Shown one piece after another: positions 52,872 to 57,339 of a DNA stretch of 57,339 nucleotides. The notes under the pieces were generated by a model, which searched no databases, was not told the DNA's origin, and saw nothing but the letters and a program-made list of their open reading frames with translations. Every line of letters starts with the position of its first letter. Position 1 is the stretch's first letter. Origin of the DNA: Sulfurospirillum arcachonense DSM 9755 (GTDB lineage Bacteria; Campylobacterota; Campylobacteria; Campylobacterales; Sulfurospirillaceae); assembly GCF_000597725.1 (NCBI RefSeq), contig NZ_JFBL01000018.1:1-57339 (forward strand), given 5' to 3'. A program made the position numbers and the translations under genes.

Positions 52872-54428
52872 ATGTTCAGTGATGATGGTAAACTAAAATT
52901 TGTTGATAAAAATCAAAATAGTACACAGAACACATGGAAAATACTTATTGTAGATGATGAAGAGGGTGTTCATACCATCACTAAGACTGTACTTAGTGGT
53001 TTTACTTTTGAAGATTCTGCTTTACATTTTATTAGTGCATATAGTGCTACAGAAGCTATGCAAATAATGAGAGATATTGACGATATATCTCTAATTTTAC
53101 TTGATGTTGTTATGGAAGAGGATGATTCTGGATTAAAATTTGTTAAGTTTGTGAGAGATGAGCTTAAAAATGAGTTAGTAAGAATAGTTCTTAGAACAGG
53201 ACAACCAGGCCAAGCACCCGAACGTGATGTTATCGTTAAATATGATATTAATGATTATAAAGAAAAAACAGAACTAACTTCAGATAAACTCTTTACTACT
53301 ATTATTGCTTCTGTTAGAAATTATAGAGATTTAAAAGCGATTGAAGAGAAAAAAAATATTATTGAACAAAATAGAATAGGGCTTAAAAACATTATAAATG
53401 CTTCTGCAAATTTATTTGAAATCCATTCATTAAAAGAGTTTGCAAGTGGTGTTCTGATGCAGCTTATATCACTTTTAAAACTTAACAATAATTCGATGTA
53501 TATTAAAAGTGATGGTTTTACTGCAGCTAAAGATAATACAAACAATAAATGTGTATTTTTAGCTGGAACAGGAAAATATAGTGAAACTAACAGATCAATC
53601 AATGACTGTTATGATTTTGATGATGAAATTAAAAATAGACTTATAATTGCTGAGACAAGAAAAGAAAGTTACTTTGATGATGATGTTTTTGTGGGTTATT
53701 ATGAAACACACACAGGAAATAAAAACTTTTTATACATGAATGGATGTGCAGATTTAAGTGAAGATGATAAAAGATTAGTCCATATATTTTCTTCAAATGT
53801 TTCTATTGCCTTTGATAATATTTACTTGGATAAAGAAGTAGCAGAAACGCAAGCAGAAATTATCTATACACTTGGTGAAGTTATGGAAAACAGATCAAAA
53901 GAGACTGCTAGCCATGTAAAAAGAGTTGCTAACTATACCTATCTACTTGCTACAAAATATGGATTAGATGAAGAAGAGTCTTTTACTCTAAAAAGTGCTT
54001 CACCACTCCACGATATAGGTAAAATTGGTATAGAAGACTCTATACTTTTAAAACCTGGTAAATTAACAGATGAAGAATTTGTTATTATGAAAACGCATGC
54101 TCAAATAGGTTACGATATTCTTAAAAAATCAACGCGGTCTATTTTAAGAGCTGCTGCTATAGTAGCGCATGAACACCATGAAAAATATAATGGAATGGGA
54201 TATCCTAACAGTAAAAAAGGTAATGATATTCATATTTATGGTCGTATCGTTGCTATCGCTGATGTTTTTGATGCACTAACACATAAAAGAGTCTATAAAG
54301 CAGCATGGTCATTTGACGAGGCTGTTGAGCATCTAAAACAAGAAAAGGGCGAACATTTTGATCCTCATCTTATAGATTTATTTTTAAATAATTTAGATGA
54401 AGTCAAAAAAATCTACGCTATAAAATAA
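52872..54428 (+). CDS. Response regulator with DUF3369 and HD-GYP domains
   Basis: The 518-residue protein has a receiver domain with Asp28-Asp29, phosphoacceptor Asp78 (LLDVVMEE) and Lys132, a DUF3369 middle domain (about 165-325) and an HD-GYP domain (ASHVKRVANYTYLLA, LHDIGKIGIEDSILLKPGKL, HEHHEKYNGMGYP). The HD and GYP motifs are intact, so it probably hydrolyses cyclic di-GMP on phosphorylation. No partner kinase is adjacent. It is convergent with the ThiF gene and overlaps it by 11 bases. Confidence 0.94.
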   Translation: MFSDDGKLKFVDKNQNSTQNTWKILIVDDEEGVHTITKTVLSGFTFEDSALHFISAYSATEAMQIMRDIDDISLILLDVVMEEDDSGLKFVKFVRDELKNELVRIVLRTGQPGQAPERDVIVKYDINDYKEKTELTSDKLFTTIIASVRNYRDLKAIEEKKNIIEQNRIGLKNIINASANLFEIHSLKEFASGVLMQLISLLKLNNNSMYIKSDGFTAAKDNTNNKCVFLAGTGKYSETNRSINDCYDFDDEIKNRLIIAETRKESYFDDDVFVGYYETHTGNKNFLYMNGCADLSEDDKRLVHIFSSNVSIAFDNIYLDKEVAETQAEIIYTLGEVMENRSKETASHVKRVANYTYLLATKYGLDEEESFTLKSASPLHDIGKIGIEDSILLKPGKLTDEEFVIMKTHAQIGYDILKKSTRSILRAAAIVAHEHHEKYNGMGYPNSKKGNDIHIYGRIVAIADVFDALTHKRVYKAAWSFDEAVEHLKQEKGEHFDPHLIDLFLNNLDEVKKIYAIK

Positions 54429-55215
54429 TAAATTCATTTTCTAGTAAATTAGAAATTAAAATTTTCTCTTTTAAAGGTTCTCCTATGTTAAGTAAAACTT
54501 TTATAGCTTCAGCACTTTGAATTGATGCTGCAAAAGTAACTGAAAAAGAGGGGTTCCCTATACTTTTTTCTATTCCTGATGAACCATCTCTATAAAGTTT
54601 ATCTAAAGTATTACAGGTAGTAAACTGTCCATTCATACCAGCAATTGCACCATGAATAAAACTTATTTTATTTTCCTTACATATTTTGGCTAATTCTAAT
54701 TTTGTTTGTGGATTATCAAGTGCATCAATGACAACATCTACATTTTGTATCATTTTAAAATCATTTATTGGATCAAATTTATGAACATAGGCATTTACAT
54801 GTAAAGCTGGATTTATTTTTTCTAATCCCTCTTTAACTACAGTTACTTTTTCTTTTCCAAGACTCTCTAAATTTGAAAAATTTTGTCTATTTAAGTTATG
54901 TTCTTCAAAAATATCAAAATCAAAAATACTTAATTCTCCTATACCAATCCTTGTTAAAATTTCAGCTATATGACCACCAAGTCCACCACTTCCTATAATA
55001 GCAATATGTGAATTTAAAAGTTTTAATTGTGATTTAGTATTGATTGTAGATTGATTTCTTTTATATCTTAATGGTGTGATTCCTAGATTAAGAGCTATTT
55101 GTTCAATCTGTTTAAATGAAATATTATATTGTTGTTGTAATTGCATTTCAATTTTGAGTGGTAAGAACTTCTCAATCGAGTTTTTTTGAATGTTATTTTC
55201 TATTGTAATAGGCAT
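54418..55215 (-). CDS. ThiF/MoeB/HesA-family E1-like enzyme lacking Zn cysteines
   Basis: The 265-residue protein has the adenylation motif IAIIGSGGLGGHIAEILTRI, the loop LSIFDFDIFEEHNLNRQNF with the conserved acid and Arg, and DVVIDALDNPQTKLELA. Only two Cys are present (ICKEN and FTTCNT) and no CxxC, so the usual structural zinc site is missing. It lies beside a MoaD-like gene and an AOR gene and probably adenylates that MoaD-like protein during cofactor synthesis. A TTACATGTAA copy lies inside (54795-54804). Confidence 0.87.
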   Translation of the reverse strand: MPITIENNIQKNSIEKFLPLKIEMQLQQQYNISFKQIEQIALNLGITPLRYKRNQSTINTKSQLKLLNSHIAIIGSGGLGGHIAEILTRIGIGELSIFDFDIFEEHNLNRQNFSNLESLGKEKVTVVKEGLEKINPALHVNAYVHKFDPINDFKMIQNVDVVIDALDNPQTKLELAKICKENKISFIHGAIAGMNGQFTTCNTLDKLYRDGSSGIEKSIGNPSFSVTFAASIQSAEAIKVLLNIGEPLKEKILISNLLENEFIIL

Positions 55216-55233
55216 TTTATATCCTTCTATGAT

Positions 55234-55239
55234 ATTATA
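55234..55239 (-). promoter_or_regulatory. -10 element for the ThiF-like gene, at the MoaD start codon
   Basis: Minus-strand TATAAT whose outer base is the first base of the MoaD-like gene. AGAAGGA precedes the ThiF ATG at suitable spacing. The divergent starts are only 23 bases apart. Confidence 0.45.
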
Positions 55240-55538
55240 TGATTATGATTAAAATTACATTTAATGCGTTTTCTTTTTTAAGAGAAAACCTAAAAAAACA
55301 AAATATTCCTTATATTAATTCTATTATGGAACTTCCTGAACATTATACTCCAAATGCACTTATAAATGACCTTGGATACGAAGAAGGAAAAGTTGAATTT
55401 GTTTTTATAAATGGTAAAGTACACCCTAAAAATACTGAATTAAAAGATGGTGACAGAGTAGCGTTAGTCCCTCCAGGGACTCCTGGTTCATACCGCTTAA
55501 TGTTAGGTGCTAAAAAAATAGAGAAGTTGGAGGATTAA
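55239..55538 (+). CDS. MoaD/ThiS-like protein with atypical C-terminus
   Basis: The 99-residue protein has a ubiquitin-like fold: IKITFNAFSFLRENLKKQNI, VEFVFINGKVHPKNTELKDG and DRVALVPPGTPGSYRLMLGA. Normal MoaD ends in Gly-Gly right after the PP motif. Here the chain runs on to AKKIEKLED, and the codons for the tail form a terminator stem. Proteins of this type accompany AOR-family tungsten enzymes. The start is ATG 55239 or 55245; no good ribosome binding site is visible for either. The product should take part in pterin cofactor sulfuration, but how it does so without a terminal GG is unclear. Confidence 0.82.
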   Translation: MIMIKITFNAFSFLRENLKKQNIPYINSIMELPEHYTPNALINDLGYEEGKVEFVFINGKVHPKNTELKDGDRVALVPPGTPGSYRLMLGAKKIEKLED

Positions 55539-55559
55539 TACCCTCCAACTTCTCTTTTA
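55520..55559. terminator. Strong terminator overlapping the end of the MoaD-like gene
   Basis: The arms 55520-55533 and 55542-55555 (AGAGAAGTTGGAGG and its complement) form a perfect 14-bp stem with an 8-base loop that holds the stop codon. T-runs on both sides make it bidirectional between convergent genes. Confidence 0.85.
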
Positions 55560-55589
55560 CTAAAACATAATCTTCTTTTTCTACTTAAA

Positions 55590-57326
55590 TCAAAAATTCC
55601 AGAACTCATCAATTTCTTCATTTGTAAAATCCCAAGTAGCATTATGAGGAGGAAGTGCTTCGTACTTCATAAACTCTGGCATTCTATCGTCTGCACTAGT
55701 AAAACCAGCTTTTTGATTAAATGCATGTTCTGTTTTTAGAATAGTTGAACCAAGATTTACTACATCATCACCAGTAAGGCTTGCTCCAAATCTAGCATTT
55801 ATCATATCTATAAGTGCTGGTAAACATTTTGGGTCATCAAGGGCAGGGAAGGCTACAAATATACACATACCTGTACTATCAACTGCTGCACTTGCTATTT
55901 GAAGATTTCTTGCAAGTTCTACTTGTCCCTCTTTTTTAAGAGGATCTACATATCCACCACTATTTAGAATATTTGTAGCAACTGCATATCCTGCTGTATG
56001 ATCAGCTCCCATTGGAGTTGTAACATAAGTTACACCTTGTCCTTTTACACTTCTTGGATCATATGCTGGTATACCTTGTCCTTTTACAGTTGGAACTCTT
56101 ACTAGTCCATATATTTTTCCCAATACATGTGTTCCACTTCCTATAATTCTACCAAGTGGTGTTCCATTTGCTAACTCATCTGCAAGAAGCTGATATGCTT
56201 TCTCACCATCACCATATTCTAAGATTCCAGCATCTACTGCTAAACCTAAACAAACACTTGTTTCGATTGAATCTAATCCTAAATCATCCATCAAGCCATC
56301 AATTTTTGCTATTTGATCTAAATCTTCGATACCAAGATTTGCTCCTAGTGCCCAAATAGTTTCATATTCAAATCCTGATGTCAGGTATTTTCCTTCTTTA
56401 TCATTATATACTTGAGAACATTGGATTACACAGCCTGCATGACAACCATGAGTTGTTTTTCCACCACGTTCTTTAATATTTTCTGCCATTGTTTCACCAC
56501 AGATATTCTCTGCATGTTCCCAAGAACCTTCTCTAAAGTTTCTTGTTGGTAATCCTCCAGCTTCATTAAGTATATTTACAAGTACATTTGTTCCAAATGC
56601 TGGTAATCCTTCACCACTGATAGGATTTTCTTGAAGTGCTTTAGTAAACACTTTACTTGCTTCTTTAAACTTCTCAGGATCTGCAATCGTTACTTCTTTA
56701 TACTTTTCAGAATCAATAGTTATACATTTGATTTTTTTAGAACCCATAACAGCACCAAGTCCACCACGTCCATGGCTTCTTAGTTTACCTTGTGGATCTT
56801 TTACTGATATATTTGATGTTAGCATTTGCATTTCACCTGGACGAGCGATACTCATCACAGCTACTTTCTTATTATACTTTTCAAGCATAGCATCTAGTAC
56901 ATAATAATTATCTTTTCCTACGAGTTCAGGTACTTCAATAAAATCTACATTATCTTTAGTAATGTGTAGTTGATAAAACTTACTAGTATCTTGTGGAATA
57001 CCTTCAATAATAAGTGCTTTTACTCCTAGCTTTGACATAATCCCTGCAGTTGTCCCACCGACATTACTCTCTTTGATACCACCTGTAAGAGGGCTCTTTG
57101 CTCCACAGGAATTTCTTCCTGAGTTTGCTGCACTTGTACCTGAGAGTAAACCTGGTGCAAAAACAAGTTTATTATTTGGTCCAAGAGGGTGGCATTCTGG
57201 ATCAACTTCTTCTGCTACTACTGTAGAAGTAAAGCCTCTTCCTCCAAGTCCCATCCATTGTGAAGGAACTTCTTCTATCTTAAAACTTAATTCATTCATG
57301 TTTACACGATAAATTTTATCTGCCAT
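55590..57326 (-). CDS. Aldehyde:ferredoxin oxidoreductase family enzyme (tungsten/molybdenum)
   Basis: The 578-residue protein is AOR-like: MGLGGRGFTSTVVAEEVDP, then GAKSPLTGGIKESNVGGTTA, then RGGLGAVMGSKKIKCITIDS. The [4Fe-4S] ligands are Cys295, Cys299 and Cys303 in HGCHAGCVIQC and probably Cys488 in STGMCIFVAF. LGANLGIEDLDQI and GLDSIETSVCLGLAVDAG are typical of the C-terminal domains. It oxidises aldehydes to acids with a bis-tungstopterin and passes electrons to ferredoxin or a linked Fe-S subunit. The start is ATG 57326 after AAGGAG, so the gene is complete. Possible Fe-S and flavin partner genes would lie beyond the window. Confidence 0.94.
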   Translation of the reverse strand: MADKIYRVNMNELSFKIEEVPSQWMGLGGRGFTSTVVAEEVDPECHPLGPNNKLVFAPGLLSGTSAANSGRNSCGAKSPLTGGIKESNVGGTTAGIMSKLGVKALIIEGIPQDTSKFYQLHITKDNVDFIEVPELVGKDNYYVLDAMLEKYNKKVAVMSIARPGEMQMLTSNISVKDPQGKLRSHGRGGLGAVMGSKKIKCITIDSEKYKEVTIADPEKFKEASKVFTKALQENPISGEGLPAFGTNVLVNILNEAGGLPTRNFREGSWEHAENICGETMAENIKERGGKTTHGCHAGCVIQCSQVYNDKEGKYLTSGFEYETIWALGANLGIEDLDQIAKIDGLMDDLGLDSIETSVCLGLAVDAGILEYGDGEKAYQLLADELANGTPLGRIIGSGTHVLGKIYGLVRVPTVKGQGIPAYDPRSVKGQGVTYVTTPMGADHTAGYAVATNILNSGGYVDPLKKEGQVELARNLQIASAAVDSTGMCIFVAFPALDDPKCLPALIDMINARFGASLTGDDVVNLGSTILKTEHAFNQKAGFTSADDRMPEFMKYEALPPHNATWDFTNEEIDEFWNF

Positions 57327-57339
57327 TTTAATCTCCTTA

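Overview
The window is a gene-dense, AT-rich (roughly 30 % GC by eye) piece of a Campylobacterota (epsilonproteobacterial) chromosome, most likely from the Arcobacter group. The gene complement supports this: a Suf rather than Nif-type Fe-S operon, assimilatory sulfate reduction with a NirA/CysI-type siroheme reductase, a fused LutB-LutA protein, bactofilin, several chemoreceptor-type proteins, and promoters with a strong TATAAT -10 and usually no -35. Genus placement is inference. I saw no rRNA, tRNA, CRISPR array, insertion sequence or phage.

Layout. 1-948 is the C-terminal part of a chemoreceptor cut by the window edge. 1.2-6.2 kb holds a GNAT acetyltransferase, a HAD phosphatase, Tex, a D-Ala-D-Ala-ligase-like ATP-grasp enzyme and a DEDD exonuclease. 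6.3-11.2 kb has bactofilin, a CstA-type transporter and aconitase B. 11.2-12.4 kb is a DUF350 membrane protein coupled to a transglutaminase-like protein with 12-residue K/P repeats. 12.45-15.6 kb is a compact MarR-led operon (YceI, FMN reductase, DODA-type dioxygenase, pirin) with a consensus promoter and a palindromic operator in its spacer. 15.6-21.1 kb has a methyltransferase, a DUF945 protein, a MetF-like protein paired with a B12-binding radical SAM protein, and an alpha/beta hydrolase. 21.4-24.1 kb is the lactate-oxidation pair LutC + LutBA. 24.1-30.3 kb, on the minus strand, is sufBCDSE-T followed by a DDAH-like amidinohydrolase. 30.3-37.3 kb has a soluble tandem-cache protein, a NYN-LOTUS protein, a lipoprotein, an orphan periplasmic binding protein, an EmrE-type transporter, an HD hydrolase and a DUF445 protein.

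37.3-40.9 kb is the one clearly accessory region. A 100-bp module (palindrome, ribosome binding site and the start of a small protein beginning MSWALNF or MSWVLNL) occurs three times. Two copies are translationally coupled to unrelated membrane-anchored proteins, one of them with ankyrin-like repeats. The third is followed by a frame broken by a stop codon. Short truncated genes lie between them. It looks like a decayed cassette array, possibly of toxin/immunity type.

41.0-47.1 kb is an assimilatory sulfate reduction operon: DUF2061, cysH, a 27-codon gene, cysD, cysN, sulfite reductase, siroheme synthase. 47.1-54.4 kb has a second chemoreceptor, an exported thioredoxin-like protein with a partner, TrmA, a CoA-binding protein, threonine dehydratase and a REC-DUF3369-HD-GYP regulator. 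54.4-57.3 kb encodes an aldehyde:ferredoxin oxidoreductase with a ThiF/MoeB-like and a MoaD-like protein that probably serve its tungsto/molybdopterin cofactor.

The palindrome TTACATGTAA runs through the whole window. I count 17 exact copies where base composition predicts well under one. It lies inside genes in two codon frames, next to terminator stems, and in front of all three cassette modules (one base off in the first). It may be a genome-wide functional motif.
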